DNA of 39,594 nucleotides from Alphaproteobacteria bacterium (GTDB taxonomy: Bacteria > Pseudomonadota > Alphaproteobacteria > ATCC43930 > CGMCC-115725), in NCBI GenBank assembly GCA_017353855.1, contig JAFMSA010000001.1, forward strand, positions 1 through 39,594, read 5' to 3'. Both the position numbers and the translations under genes were made by a program. Positions 1 to 8,455 of the stretch are shown here, in pieces. A model generated the notes under the pieces. It was not told the DNA's origin. It did no database searches and saw only the letters and a list, made by a program, of their open reading frames with translations. The stretch's first letter is position 1. Each line of letters starts with the position of its first letter.

Positions 1-541
1 ACGGACGCTCGCCGCGCATGCGGCGAGCGTCGCGGTCCATCACATCGAGACTGGCTCCGACCAGCGGGGCAAGATCGATTTTGTTGATGACGAGGAGATC
101 GGAGCGGGTGATGCCGGGGCCGCCTTTGCGCGGAATCTTGTCACCGGCCGCAACATCGATCACGTAGATCGTGAGATCTGCGAGCTCGGGAGAGAAGGTG
201 GCGGCAAGATTGTCGCCGCCCGACTCGATCAGCACCAGATCGAGATGCGCGAACAGCCGGCTCATTTCCGCGACGGCGGCAAGATTTATCGAGGCGTCTT
301 CGCGGATCGCGGTGTGCGGGCATCCGCCGGTCTCGACGCCGCGGATCCGTTCCGGCGGCAACGCGCCGCTTTTCGTCAGGAATTCGGCATCCTCGCGTGT
401 GTAAATGTCGTTGGTGATCACGGCGAGCTCGTATCGGCCGCGCATTGTCTTGCACAGCCAATCCATCAGCGCGGTCTTCCCCGACCCGACCGGGCCGCCG
501 ATGCCGACCCGCAGCGGATTGCTGATTGGCCTTTCGGTCAT
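1..541 (-). CDS. ureG: Urease accessory GTPase UreG, C-terminus cut by window edge
   Basis: UreG is the SIMIBI-class GTPase that drives GTP-dependent nickel delivery to apo-urease within the UreD-UreF-UreG complex in the cytoplasm. About 180 residues are visible; the family is usually about 205, so only the end is missing. Visible motifs are a P-loop (about residues 16-23, GPVGSGKT), the metal-binding CPH motif (74-76), the ESGGDN switch region (106-111) and an NKID guanine-specificity motif (153-156). The ATG overlaps the ureF stop as ATGA, so translation is probably coupled. It is the last urease gene visible in a minus-strand operon. The identification is secure. Confidence 0.97.
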   Translation of the reverse strand, partial: MTERPISNPLRVGIGGPVGSGKTALMDWLCKTMRGRYELAVITNDIYTREDAEFLTKSGALPPERIRGVETGGCPHTAIREDASINLAAVAEMSRLFAHLDLVLIESGGDNLAATFSPELADLTIYVIDVAAGDKIPRKGGPGITRSDLLVINKIDLAPLVGASLDVMDRDARRMRGERP

Positions 542-1269
542 GAGCGGAATAGCCTCGTGTGCAGGGTTTCATGAGCGATCGAGGCGAGCTCGGTCGCGAA
601 AGTGGCGCTGCCGAAGGAGCCCGGATCGCGAGCCAGCGTGCCGATGACCGCCGTGTCAATGAGGGGCTCCAGGGCAGCGAGAACGCGCTGCCCGTCGGTC
701 TGCCCGATAGTACCGAGCCGCAGACCGGCAGAGACCAGGTTTGCCGCCATTGCCTGCAGATAGCCCGTCAACGCCCAGCGCAGCGGGATACCGGCGCGCG
801 CCGTCGCGGCACCGACAGCCGCGGCGTAGCATACGGGCATATCACTTTTTTCAAGCCTCGTGGCCCAGTGGTCGAGAAAGGGTTCGGGCCAGGCGCCGCG
901 GCAGGCGGCCAGAAAAGCCTCGCCCTGCGCCGTGGCCTCAACCCGTGTCTCGGCTGTGCCGCGAAAACCGATGCCGCGCAGATTGGCGTCCGTCAGGAGA
1001 TCGACATCACCTGCCGCCGCCGCCCGATGCGCCTCGCGCACAATGTCCGCATCGATGCGTCCGCTGCCCGATACCACGACGGCGCCTACCCAGTGCTCGA
1101 GCGAGGTGCGGTCGCGCACAGCCCCGCTGTCAACCAGAGCCTCCAAACCGTGCGAAAAGCTGAAAGAGCCGACCGGAAATCCAGGCGACAGCCACGCCAG
1201 CAATCGATAGAGCCGGGGATTGATGCCTCTCTCCCGCGTTGCGGGCGCAGTGCCTTCCGGGTCACGCAC
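538..1269 (-). CDS. ureF: Urease accessory protein UreF
   Basis: UreF bridges UreD and UreG in the urease activation complex. The hallmark N-terminal block LLAWLSPGFPVGSFSFSHGLE is present and the protein is all-helical in character. The open frame reaches back to 1467 inside ureE, but that extension is antisense-like Arg/Ser-rich sequence. I choose the GTG at 1269, which overlaps the ureE stop (1262-1264) and gives 243 residues, normal for UreF. The Shine-Dalgarno there is poor, and a TTG about 20 codons further in is the alternative. The stop overlaps the ureG start (ATGA). Confidence 0.93.
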   Translation of the reverse strand: MRDPEGTAPATRERGINPRLYRLLAWLSPGFPVGSFSFSHGLEALVDSGAVRDRTSLEHWVGAVVVSGSGRIDADIVREAHRAAAAGDVDLLTDANLRGIGFRGTAETRVEATAQGEAFLAACRGAWPEPFLDHWATRLEKSDMPVCYAAAVGAATARAGIPLRWALTGYLQAMAANLVSAGLRLGTIGQTDGQRVLAALEPLIDTAVIGTLARDPGSFGSATFATELASIAHETLHTRLFRS

Positions 1270-1720
1270 CGGTGTGAGTGTGCGCGCCGCCGGCATACGC
1301 GCCGATTTCCGGGTCGAAGGGCGCTTCCAGTCGGGTGATGTGGCCGCCGAGACCGACCACCATCTCGGCGATGACGTGATCGGCCCGGATGCGCAGCCTC
1401 TCGCCCGCGACCTGAAGCGGCAGGTGCCGGTTCCCGAGATGCCACGCGATCCGCAGCAAACCGGCACGATCAGTACTTTGGATTTCGAGGAGAGACTCGG
1501 GAGCCGCTCGCACGCGGATATAACCGCCGCCGTCGAGGACTAGGCCATCGCCCGCAGCGATGCGATGCGCGCGCGGCAAATCGAGCAGGAAAGCATCGCC
1601 GGAATCCGCAACAAGGCGGATGCGGCGGCGGTGCCGGTCGACATAAGCGAGCGTCACCGTGTCGGTAGCGCGCTCCTCCGGCCAATGCCCGCGGCTGTGA
1701 ACGGCAACTGCCCGGCGCAT
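1262..1720 (-). CDS. ureE: Urease nickel metallochaperone UreE
   Basis: A 152-residue UreE, the nickel chaperone that hands Ni to UreG. The N-terminal peptide-binding-like domain is followed by the conserved metal-binding domain containing HLGNRHLPLQ (around 94-103), whose His is the interfacial nickel ligand. The C-terminus carries only a short HTHTG stretch rather than the long poly-His tail of Klebsiella UreE, so Ni storage capacity is probably low. The gene starts 8 bp after the ureC stop and overlaps the ureF start. Confidence 0.95.
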   Translation of the reverse strand: MRRAVAVHSRGHWPEERATDTVTLAYVDRHRRRIRLVADSGDAFLLDLPRAHRIAAGDGLVLDGGGYIRVRAAPESLLEIQSTDRAGLLRIAWHLGNRHLPLQVAGERLRIRADHVIAEMVVGLGGHITRLEAPFDPEIGAYAGGAHTHTGA

Positions 1721-1728
1721 CGCCCGGA

Positions 1729-3438
1729 TCAGTAGAGGAAATAGCGCTGCGCCAGTGGCAGAACGCTCGCCGGCTCGCAGCTCAGATGCACTCCGTCGGC
1801 ACGCACCTCGTAGGTCTCCGGGTCGACCTCGATAGATGGGGTCGCGTTGTTGTGAACCATGCGGCTTTTGTCAATCGCGCGGATGCCGCGTGCCGGTAGC
1901 ACGGTGCGCTGCAAACCGAGCACCTGCGGTATTCCGCGTTCGATCGCCAGGCTCGGCAGAAACGTGACTGCCGAGGCCGGCAATGCGCGCCCGAAGGCGC
2001 CGAACATCGGGCGGTAATGGACCGGCTGCGGTGTCGGGATCGAAGCGTTGGGGTCGCCCATCAGTGCCGCAGCGATTGTGCCCGCCTTCAATACCATATC
2101 CGGCTTGACGCCAAAGAAAGCGGGTGACCACAGACAAAGATCGGCGAGCTTGCCGACTTCGACCGAGCCGACATGCTCGGCCAGGCCATGGGTCAGCGCC
2201 GGGTTGATCGTATATTTGGCAATATAGCGCTTGACCCGGAAATTATCGGCGCGGTCGCCGTCTTCGGCGAGCCGGCCGCGCTGCTGCTTCATCTTGTCGG
2301 CGGTCTGCCAGGTGCGGATGATCACTTCGCCGACCCGACCCATCGCCTGGCTGTCCGAAGACATCATGCTGAAGGCACCAAGGTCGTGCAGGATGTCCTC
2401 GGCGGCAATCGTCTCTCGGCGGATGCGGCTCTCGGCGAACGCGACGTCCTCGGGTAAGCGCGGATCGAGGTGATGACACACCATGAGCATGTCGAGATGC
2501 TCGTCGACCGTGTTGACCGTAAAGGGCCGCGTCGGGTTGGTTGACGACGGCAGCACGTTCGGCAACCCGCATAATTTGATGATATCGGGGGCGTGACCGC
2601 CCCCCGCCCCCTCGGTATGAAACGCGTGAATATTGCGCCCCTTGAATGCCGCGATCGTATTTTCGACAAAACCCGATTCGTTGAGGGTGTCGGTGTGGAT
2701 CGCGACCGCAATGTCGAGCTGTTCGGCAACTCCGAGACAGGTGTCGATCGCTGCCGGGGTCGTGCCCCAATCCTCGTGCAGCTTCAGCCCGCAGGCGCCG
2801 GCCTCGATCATCTCGACCAAGGCGCGCGGATCGGCGGCATTGCCTTTGCCGAATAACCCAAGATTGACCGGCAGTCCTTCGGCCGCCTGCAGTATGCGGC
2901 CCAGATGCCACGGACCCGGCGTGCAGGTCGTTGCGGCGGTGCCGGCAGCCGGTCCGGTGCCGCCGCCGAGCATTGTCGTAATCCCGCTATAGAGCGCCTC
3001 CTCGACGAGCTGCGGACAGATGAAATGAATGTGCGAGTCGATGCCTCCGGCAGTGAGGATCCGGTTTTCGCCGGCAATCGCCTCGGTTCCCGGCCCGATC
3101 ACAATGTCGACACCCGGCTGGATATCGGGATTGCCGGCCTTGCCAATGCCGCTGATCCGGCCGTCACGGATCCCGATATCGGCCTTGACGATGCCCCAAT
3201 AGTCCAGGATTACGGCATTGGTGATGACGGTATCGACGGCGCCCTCGGCGCGGGTCGCGCTGCCTTGCCCCATTCCGTCGCGGATGACCTTGCCGCCGCC
3301 GAATTTGACCTCTTCGCCATAGATCGTGCGGTCGCTCTCGATCTCGATAACGAGTTCGGTATCAGCTAAACGCACCCGATCGCCGGTGGTCGGGCCGAAC
3401 ATCGCGGCATAGGCACCGCGCGGGATCATCGTCGCCAT
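1729..3438 (-). CDS. ureC: Urease alpha subunit UreC
   Basis: Catalytic subunit of the dinickel urease that hydrolyses urea to ammonia and carbamate. All active-site residues can be read: Ni ligands H136, H138, H248, H274 and D362, the carbamylated lysine K219 in GLKLHEDWG, and the mobile-flap C321-H322 in MVCHHLDP. The 569-residue length is standard. It starts at ATG 3438, 3 bp after the ureB stop; a second in-frame ATG three codons on cannot be excluded. Nothing suggests loss of activity. Confidence 0.99.
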   Translation of the reverse strand: MATMIPRGAYAAMFGPTTGDRVRLADTELVIEIESDRTIYGEEVKFGGGKVIRDGMGQGSATRAEGAVDTVITNAVILDYWGIVKADIGIRDGRISGIGKAGNPDIQPGVDIVIGPGTEAIAGENRILTAGGIDSHIHFICPQLVEEALYSGITTMLGGGTGPAAGTAATTCTPGPWHLGRILQAAEGLPVNLGLFGKGNAADPRALVEMIEAGACGLKLHEDWGTTPAAIDTCLGVAEQLDIAVAIHTDTLNESGFVENTIAAFKGRNIHAFHTEGAGGGHAPDIIKLCGLPNVLPSSTNPTRPFTVNTVDEHLDMLMVCHHLDPRLPEDVAFAESRIRRETIAAEDILHDLGAFSMMSSDSQAMGRVGEVIIRTWQTADKMKQQRGRLAEDGDRADNFRVKRYIAKYTINPALTHGLAEHVGSVEVGKLADLCLWSPAFFGVKPDMVLKAGTIAAALMGDPNASIPTPQPVHYRPMFGAFGRALPASAVTFLPSLAIERGIPQVLGLQRTVLPARGIRAIDKSRMVHNNATPSIEVDPETYEVRADGVHLSCEPASVLPLAQRYFLY

Positions 3439-3441
3439 CGC

Positions 3442-3750
3442 CTATCCGAGCCTGCCGTTGATCTTGCCGTTGAAGCCGAAGACACGGCGCTTACCGGCGT
3501 AGGCGACAAGCCGCACGTCGCGGCTCTGTCCCGGCTCGAACCGCATTGCCGTTCCGGCTGGTATGTCAAGCCGGTACCCGCGCGCCCGTTCGCGGTCGAA
3601 GGCGAGCGCCGCATTGGTTTCGTAAAAATGATAATGCGAGCCGACCTGGATCGGACGATCGCCGGTGTTGGCGACCGTCAGGGTCACGCTCGGGCGGCCC
3701 GCATTGATTTCGATGTCGCCCGAGCCGGTAAAGAGCTCGCCTGGTATCAT
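3442..3750 (-). CDS. ureB: Urease beta subunit UreB
   Basis: Small structural subunit of urease (102 residues), beginning MIPGELF and containing the conserved VGSHYHFYETN block (about 37-47) typical of UreB. It assembles with UreA and UreC into the (ABC)3 holoenzyme. It lies 9 bp after ureA and 3 bp before ureC, so the three structural genes form one tight transcriptional unit encoded as separate proteins rather than the fused UreAB found in Helicobacter. Confidence 0.98.
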   Translation of the reverse strand: MIPGELFTGSGDIEINAGRPSVTLTVANTGDRPIQVGSHYHFYETNAALAFDRERARGYRLDIPAGTAMRFEPGQSRDVRLVAYAGKRRVFGFNGKINGRLG

Positions 3751-3759
3751 CCCGGGACC

Positions 3760-4062
3760 TTACCGGATCGGCTCGTGCACGGTAACGAGCTTGGTCCCGT
3801 CCGGAAAGGTCGCCTCGACCTGAATTTCGCGGATCATCTCCGGCACTCCCTCCATGACTTGCGCCCGTTTGATGATCGTAGCCCCGTCCCGCATCAGCTC
3901 CGCCACACTCTTGCCGTCGCGCGCGCCCTCGAGCACGTAGTCGGTAATCAGTGCGACCGCTTCGGGATAGTTGAGCTTGACGCCGCGCCTGAGCCGCCGC
4001 TCGGCGACCATCGCGGCGACCGCCACGAGGAGCTTGTCTTTCTCGCGCGGGGTCAGGTTCAT
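3760..4062 (-). CDS. ureA: Urease gamma subunit UreA
   Basis: A 100-residue UreA, the smallest urease structural subunit, beginning MNLTPREKDKLL and carrying LNYPEAVALITDYVLEGARDG, the family signature. A GAGG Shine-Dalgarno lies about 10 nt before the ATG. In many alphaproteobacteria ureD directly precedes ureA; here an 817-bp gap carrying a dispersed repeat and a strong hairpin separates them, so ureA may need its own promoter. Confidence 0.98.
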   Translation of the reverse strand: MNLTPREKDKLLVAVAAMVAERRLRRGVKLNYPEAVALITDYVLEGARDGKSVAELMRDGATIIKRAQVMEGVPEMIREIQVEATFPDGTKLVTVHEPIR

Positions 4063-4091
4063 CGAAAAAAATCCTCGGCTCGCAAACCCCC

Positions 4092-4374
4092 GCCTTTAGG
4101 CCGGCGAGGAGCGCCGCTCCCGCAGCGCGGGTGACGGCACTGATCCCTGGCCCTCACGGACCCCGGTGGCAGGTGGCACAACACCCCCCTCCTCTTCCCC
4201 ATGTTGCCGAGCAGCGGTCGAGCAAGCCCCCGCTCGTACCTATCTCGGGGTTTGTCTGCCGCTTGTCTTCAAGAGGTCCGAACTGAGGAGGCATCCGGAC
4301 GTTGGTCTTGAACTGCTCGGTCAACGTCGTCTCCGGTCTCCCTTCGATTTGGGCCGGTGACCCTCGGGCTTCCG
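4092..4374 (+). repeat. Dispersed ~280-bp repeat, copy A (between ureD and ureA)
   Basis: The sequence aligns with 22995-23272 in the same orientation. Both copies begin with GCCTTT followed by AGG, a C/G-rich stretch and AGGAGC, and both end in GGGCTTCCG. The last 152 bp of each (4223-4374 and 23121-23272) have the same overall length. The best part is CTCGGTCAACG, two changed bases, then GTCTCCGGT. Copy A also holds small perfect hairpins (GGAGCG/CGCTCC and CCCGC/GCGGG near 4117-4132). I see no terminal inverted repeats and do not recognise the family; it could be a structured RNA, a MITE-like relic or a short coding element. Confidence 0.75.
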
Positions 4375-4389
4375 CCCTCACATCGAAAG

Positions 4390-4417
4390 CCCTCCCTTCA
4401 GGGCCCTTAAGGGAGGG
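4390..4417. terminator. Perfect 9-bp hairpin in the ureD-ureA gap
   Basis: CCCTCCCTT (4390-4398) pairs perfectly with AAGGGAGGG (4409-4417), and the loop contains a further palindrome AGGGCCCT. On the plus strand a run of six T follows only about 12 nt later, so it is not a textbook intrinsic terminator. It lies downstream of ureD in the direction of ureD transcription and could terminate or attenuate the ggt-ureD transcript before ureA. Confidence 0.35.
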
Positions 4418-4879
4418 GATGGGTTACGTTTTTTCACGGCCCTCTCTCTTTCGCCGCCGGGCGGACGGTGATGGGCCCACCAGCGGCGTGCGTCTGCTGA
4501 CCGCCCGGCCTGTACCAAGATGCGTCCGAAGCCGATGGCCTGAGCAACACACCTTACACCAGTCTGAGCGATCCTTTTCTAAAACTCAGCAACGCTGAAC
4601 GGGCGACAATCAAAATCGCACGGGCGGTCATCACGACCAAACGCGCAAAAGGCCTGGCGCTATACCGACGAGCGAAAATCGGCAATAAGAGCAGAGCTCC
4701 CCGTTTCGATATCCGCGATCCAAGAGTGCGCCAATTTCGCTGCCGCAATGCTGCAGTGAGCATCAGCTGTGGGAATGCGGCGTGCTCGGCGGCGAGGTGT
4801 AACGCTTCGCGTCCCCGTGCTGGCGCTCGCTCCACAGCCTTGTTCGGCGAGGCGTAAGTATCGCCAATCGCGTGGCCGG

Positions 4880-5704
4880 CTAGAAATGCCAACTGCGCGG
4901 CAGATGCGACGGCAATCCCAGCGCGGCCGAGCGGAAACGGCTGGCGAGGTCGGCGTACGCTCGACGCAAAGCAGCAGTATCGTAGGCCAGCCAGCGGGCA
5001 ATTACCAAGCCGGCGACCGTCGTCACCCCGGCGCGGATAACTGCCGGGTCGGACGGCCGGATGGCGGGGGCAGCGCCAAGAAACCCCTGCGGGCACTCGT
5101 GCGGCGGGGACAATATCATTGATGCAAATGCGGCCGCGCCGTCGAAACAGGCGGGGTCATCAATGAGGCGCGCCACGTCGTCCTCGAGGTGCAACGCGTC
5201 CCCCCAAATGAGCTTGCCATTGCGCCGCACCTGCCAGACCTCGCGCACAAACCCGTGGGTGAGGCGCTCGCCCCGGGCCCGCCGCCCAAAGACCACAATG
5301 TCGCCGCCGAGAAACCCCGAAGCCGGACCGAGCTCAACGACGGTCTGGCGGTTGAGACGGGCCCCGTCGAACAGGATCGTTTCGAGCGGCAGGAATTCGA
5401 TAATGGCGCGCGCGTCGACCGACAGAAATTGGGAGATCGTCGTTGTCCGGCCGGTCGACCGGTAAACTTTTTCGGCCGCCGAAGACGTGATGTGCGCCGC
5501 AGTGTCCGCCTCGGCCCGTACAGCAATGTCGAGACGATCACCGGCGACGAGCCCGCCGGATGTCGTAACGATCATCGCGAGCGGCGGATCGCCTGCGCCG
5601 GTCGTCGGGAACATGACGCGCAGCGGATCGCGCTGATAAAGATGCGTCAGCCGGGTGACGCCGCCGTCTCGCGCAAAGCCGATTTCGGCAATTCCCTCGG
5701 TCAA
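4880..5704 (-). CDS. ureD: Urease accessory protein UreD (UreH)
   Basis: UreD is the scaffold that binds apo-urease and recruits UreF and UreG; it contains the tunnel through which nickel reaches the active site. The 274-residue protein shows family blocks TTSGGLVAGDRLDI (about 48-61), TSSAAEKVYRS and LPLETILFDGARL. The start is a TTG at 5704 whose last bases form the TGA stop of the upstream gamma-glutamyltransferase gene (TTGA overlap), which implies translational coupling. The stop is followed by the repeat-containing gap. Confidence 0.95.
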   Translation of the reverse strand: MTEGIAEIGFARDGGVTRLTHLYQRDPLRVMFPTTGAGDPPLAMIVTTSGGLVAGDRLDIAVRAEADTAAHITSSAAEKVYRSTGRTTTISQFLSVDARAIIEFLPLETILFDGARLNRQTVVELGPASGFLGGDIVVFGRRARGERLTHGFVREVWQVRRNGKLIWGDALHLEDDVARLIDDPACFDGAAAFASMILSPPHECPQGFLGAAPAIRPSDPAVIRAGVTTVAGLVIARWLAYDTAALRRAYADLASRFRSAALGLPSHLPRSWHF

Positions 5705-7284
5705 TAGCCGAGGGCCAATCCGTCCTTGCGCGGCTCGGAACCGCCGATCAAGACGCCACGCCCGTGATCGATCCAGATCGCCTGGCAGCCACCCAGCGGG
5801 ACCTCGGTCATCTCGATCGGGTGCCCGCGGCGAGCCAGATCAGCGACGATCGGCTCGGGATTGCCGGGCTCGACTTCCAGCACCCCGCGCGGATGCGCGA
5901 AAATACGCGGCTGCTCGGCGGCCTGCTGCGGATCCAGGCCGCGGTCGAGAATGCGATGCAGGAGATGCGTCTGGCCGACCGGCTGGTAATGCCCGCCCAT
6001 GACGCCGAACGGCATCACCGCGCGGCCGTCTTTAACGAGCATTGCGGGAATAATTGTGTGCAGCGGCCGCTTCCGCGGCGCGATCGCATTGGGATGGCCC
6101 GGGGTCGTGCGGAAGCCCGTCCCGCGATTTTGCAGCAGTACTCCGCTCTGCGGTGCTAAGATCCCGGTGCCGAAGCCGGAGAACAGCGAGTTGATGAACG
6201 AGATCGCGTTACCGTCGCGGTCCACAACACAGAGATAGACCGTATCTTCGTGTTCGACCTCCGCCCAACCGGGGCCCGGGCGCGCACGGTCGAGGCGGAT
6301 ATTGCGCCGCACCCGCCCGGCGCGGGCTTCCGACAACAGACCCGCAACATCGACCGGCACGTGTTCCGGATCACAAACGTATGCGTCGCGCGCCCAATAG
6401 GCCGCTTTCGTGACCTCGGCGAGCAGGTGCAGGCGGTCAGCCTCGCTGAACCCATCGCCGGCAAGCTCGTAGCCGGAAAGGGCGCGCAGCATCATCAGCA
6501 CGACGATCCCCTGCCCGTTCGGCGGGCATTCGTAGACTTCGTAGCCGCGATAGGTGGCTGAGATCGGCTCGACCCAATTCGATCGCTGCGCCGCAAAATC
6601 CTCCGGTTCGTGCAGTCCGCCGAGGGATTTGAGACGGCCCACGATGTCGCGCATTACCGGCCCGTCATAGAACGCCTCGCGCCCCTCGCGTGCGATACCT
6701 CGCAGCGTGGCGGCAAGCGGCAGGTTGCGCATCCGGTCGCCGACATTGGGCGGCCGCCCCCCGGGCAGGAACAGCTCAGCGGTGACGGGGTCGCGCAATT
6801 TCGCCTGGAGGCGATGCCAATCATGCGCGACGCGGGGGCCGACGATGTACCCCTCCTCGGCGGCGCGCGCTGCCGGCTCGAGCAGTTCGGCCAGAGGACG
6901 CGTGCCGTACCGGGCGCTGAGCGTGCACCAGGCGTCGACGGCACCGGGGATCGTCACCGCGTGCGGGCTGGGGATCTCGATTTCGCGCAAGCCGCGCTCG
7001 ACGAACCACTCCACATTCGCTTTCGCCGGCGCTCGGCCGGAGCCGTTCAATGCGACGGGCGGCCCTCCCTTCGGCGAATAAAGCACAAAACAATCGCCGC
7101 CGATTCCGGTGCTCTGCGGTTCAGCGACGCATTGCACCGCGACTGCAGCGATCGCGGCATCAACCGCGTTCCCGCCCGACCGCAGCACATCGAGCGCAGT
7201 CAACGTCGCCAGCTGGTTCGATGTCGCCGCCATCCCGTGGGTTCCGAGTGCTGCCGATCGCCCGGGAAGATTGAAGTCGCGCAT
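5701..7284 (-). CDS. Gamma-glutamyltransferase family protein (cytoplasmic type)
   Basis: A 527-residue Ntn-hydrolase of the GGT family, which self-cleaves at a Thr and hydrolyses or transfers gamma-glutamyl groups. The nucleophile is predicted as Thr348 in EDTVYLCVVDRDGNAIS, and the C-terminal EPRKDGLALGY is family-typical. There is no signal peptide: the N-terminus MRDFNLPGRSAALG leads directly into the conserved MAATSNQLAT block, as in cytosolic YwrD-like members. The frame extends upstream to 7512, but only the ATG at 7284 gives the family N-terminus. It is coupled to ureD. The exact substrate is unknown; some relatives are acylases rather than glutathione hydrolases. Confidence 0.9.
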   Translation of the reverse strand: MRDFNLPGRSAALGTHGMAATSNQLATLTALDVLRSGGNAVDAAIAAVAVQCVAEPQSTGIGGDCFVLYSPKGGPPVALNGSGRAPAKANVEWFVERGLREIEIPSPHAVTIPGAVDAWCTLSARYGTRPLAELLEPAARAAEEGYIVGPRVAHDWHRLQAKLRDPVTAELFLPGGRPPNVGDRMRNLPLAATLRGIAREGREAFYDGPVMRDIVGRLKSLGGLHEPEDFAAQRSNWVEPISATYRGYEVYECPPNGQGIVVLMMLRALSGYELAGDGFSEADRLHLLAEVTKAAYWARDAYVCDPEHVPVDVAGLLSEARAGRVRRNIRLDRARPGPGWAEVEHEDTVYLCVVDRDGNAISFINSLFSGFGTGILAPQSGVLLQNRGTGFRTTPGHPNAIAPRKRPLHTIIPAMLVKDGRAVMPFGVMGGHYQPVGQTHLLHRILDRGLDPQQAAEQPRIFAHPRGVLEVEPGNPEPIVADLARRGHPIEMTEVPLGGCQAIWIDHGRGVLIGGSEPRKDGLALGY

Positions 7285-7414
7285 GCTAACCCATTCGTTC
7301 TGCCTCTGCGGGTCCTCCGCCGAACGTCCCTCACCAGCGGGGCTTCTCGCTTGCCCGGCACTAATGCACCGTCCTAACCTGCCGGTCAATTCATCACCCG
7401 GGCAAAGAAAGTTA

Positions 7415-8455
7415 ATGGACGCCGGCCTAACATCATTGCAATTTCCGGTCGGGGCCCCTCCCGGACCGGGGGAGACGTTGGAGATAGCACCCGGGATACG
7501 ATGGCTGCGCATGCCGCTGCCTTTCGCGCTCGATCACATTAACCTGTGGCTGCTCGAAGACGGGCCGGGCTGGACGATTGTCGATACCGGCTATGCGATG
7601 GCGCAGACCAAAGAGCTGTGGCAGCGGATTTTTGCCGAGCAGCTCGGCGGGTTACCGCTCACCCGCATCATCGTGACCCATTACCACCCCGATCATATCG
7701 GGCTCGCCGGCTGGCTGAGCGAGCTGTGGCAGGCACCGCTGTGGGTCACCGAGAAGGAATGGCTTTTCGCTCGTTTGATGAGCCGCGGGGCCGAAGACTT
7801 CGCCCCTTTGCGGCAGCGCTTCGCGCACCGCGCCGGGCTCGACGCGGCGTCGTGCGGGCTTTTCGGTGAGCGCGACAACAGCTATCGGCGCGGTGTCCCC
7901 TCGGTCCCGGCGAGTTTCCAACGGCTCGCCGACGGAATGTCCGTCGAAATCGGCAGGCGGGTGTGGCGGGTAATCGTCGGCGAAGGCCATGCGCCGGAAC
8001 TTGCCTGTCTATATTGCGCGCAGACCGGCGTGCTGATCTCGGGCGACCAAGTACTGCCACGGATCTCGCCCAATATCAGCGTCCAGCCGCACGAGCCGGA
8101 TGGTGACCCGCTCGCGCGGTATCTGTCCTCGCTGGCCAAGCTACGCGAAGCAGTGCCGCCGGAGACGCTCGTCCTGCCGTCGCACAACCTTCCGTTTTTC
8201 GGGCTGCGCGCGCGCATCGCAACATTGGCCCAGCATCACCAGGCGCGTTGCAGCGAAATCCTGGGCGCGTGCGAAACCCCGAAGAGCGCCTTCCAGCTGT
8301 TGGGGGTGCTGTTTCGGCGCATGCTCGACCGCCATCAGCTGGGCTTCGCGCTCGGCGAGGCGGTGGCGCATCTGAATTATCTGGTGCATCAAGGCGCCCT
8401 GAAGCGCGAACTCGGCGGGGATGGGGTCTATCGCTTCACTCGCGCCGCCCAATAA
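7415..8455 (+). CDS. MBL-fold metallohydrolase with C-terminal helical domain
   Basis: A metallo-beta-lactamase-fold hydrolase of 346 residues. It shows VDTGYA, the metal-binding THYHPDHIG, a downstream GEGHAPE and LISGDQVLP, together supplying His/Asp ligands for a dinuclear Zn site. The last ~90 residues form a helical or winged-helix-like C-terminal domain typical of long hydroxyacylglutathione-hydrolase-like members. The ATG at 7415 is preferred; an in-frame ATG at 7364 would add 17 residues. It is divergent from the GGT gene, with 130 bp between the starts. The substrate is unknown. Confidence 0.88.
   Translation: MDAGLTSLQFPVGAPPGPGETLEIAPGIRWLRMPLPFALDHINLWLLEDGPGWTIVDTGYAMAQTKELWQRIFAEQLGGLPLTRIIVTHYHPDHIGLAGWLSELWQAPLWVTEKEWLFARLMSRGAEDFAPLRQRFAHRAGLDAASCGLFGERDNSYRRGVPSVPASFQRLADGMSVEIGRRVWRVIVGEGHAPELACLYCAQTGVLISGDQVLPRISPNISVQPHEPDGDPLARYLSSLAKLREAVPPETLVLPSHNLPFFGLRARIATLAQHHQARCSEILGACETPKSAFQLLGVLFRRMLDRHQLGFALGEAVAHLNYLVHQGALKRELGGDGVYRFTRAAQ

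Larger units (their letters stand above)
4063..4879. other. Gap between ureD and ureA carrying repeat copy A and hairpins
   Basis: This 817-bp stretch holds no gene I can support. Its ureA-proximal part contains copy A of a dispersed repeat (4092-4374) and a strong inverted repeat (4390-4417). From about 4440 to 4879 I see unremarkable GC-rich DNA. A minus-strand reading here contains a short ankyrin-like phrase (ALHLAAEH), but it overlaps the end of ureD in another frame and has no repeat periodicity. Confidence 0.7.

Noticed and set aside
4554..5096. Minus-strand frame with an ankyrin-like phrase (ALHLAAEH)
   Set aside because: Only one partial repeat is present, the frame overlaps the ureD 3' end in another frame and has Arg/Ala-rich filler. 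Most likely chance.
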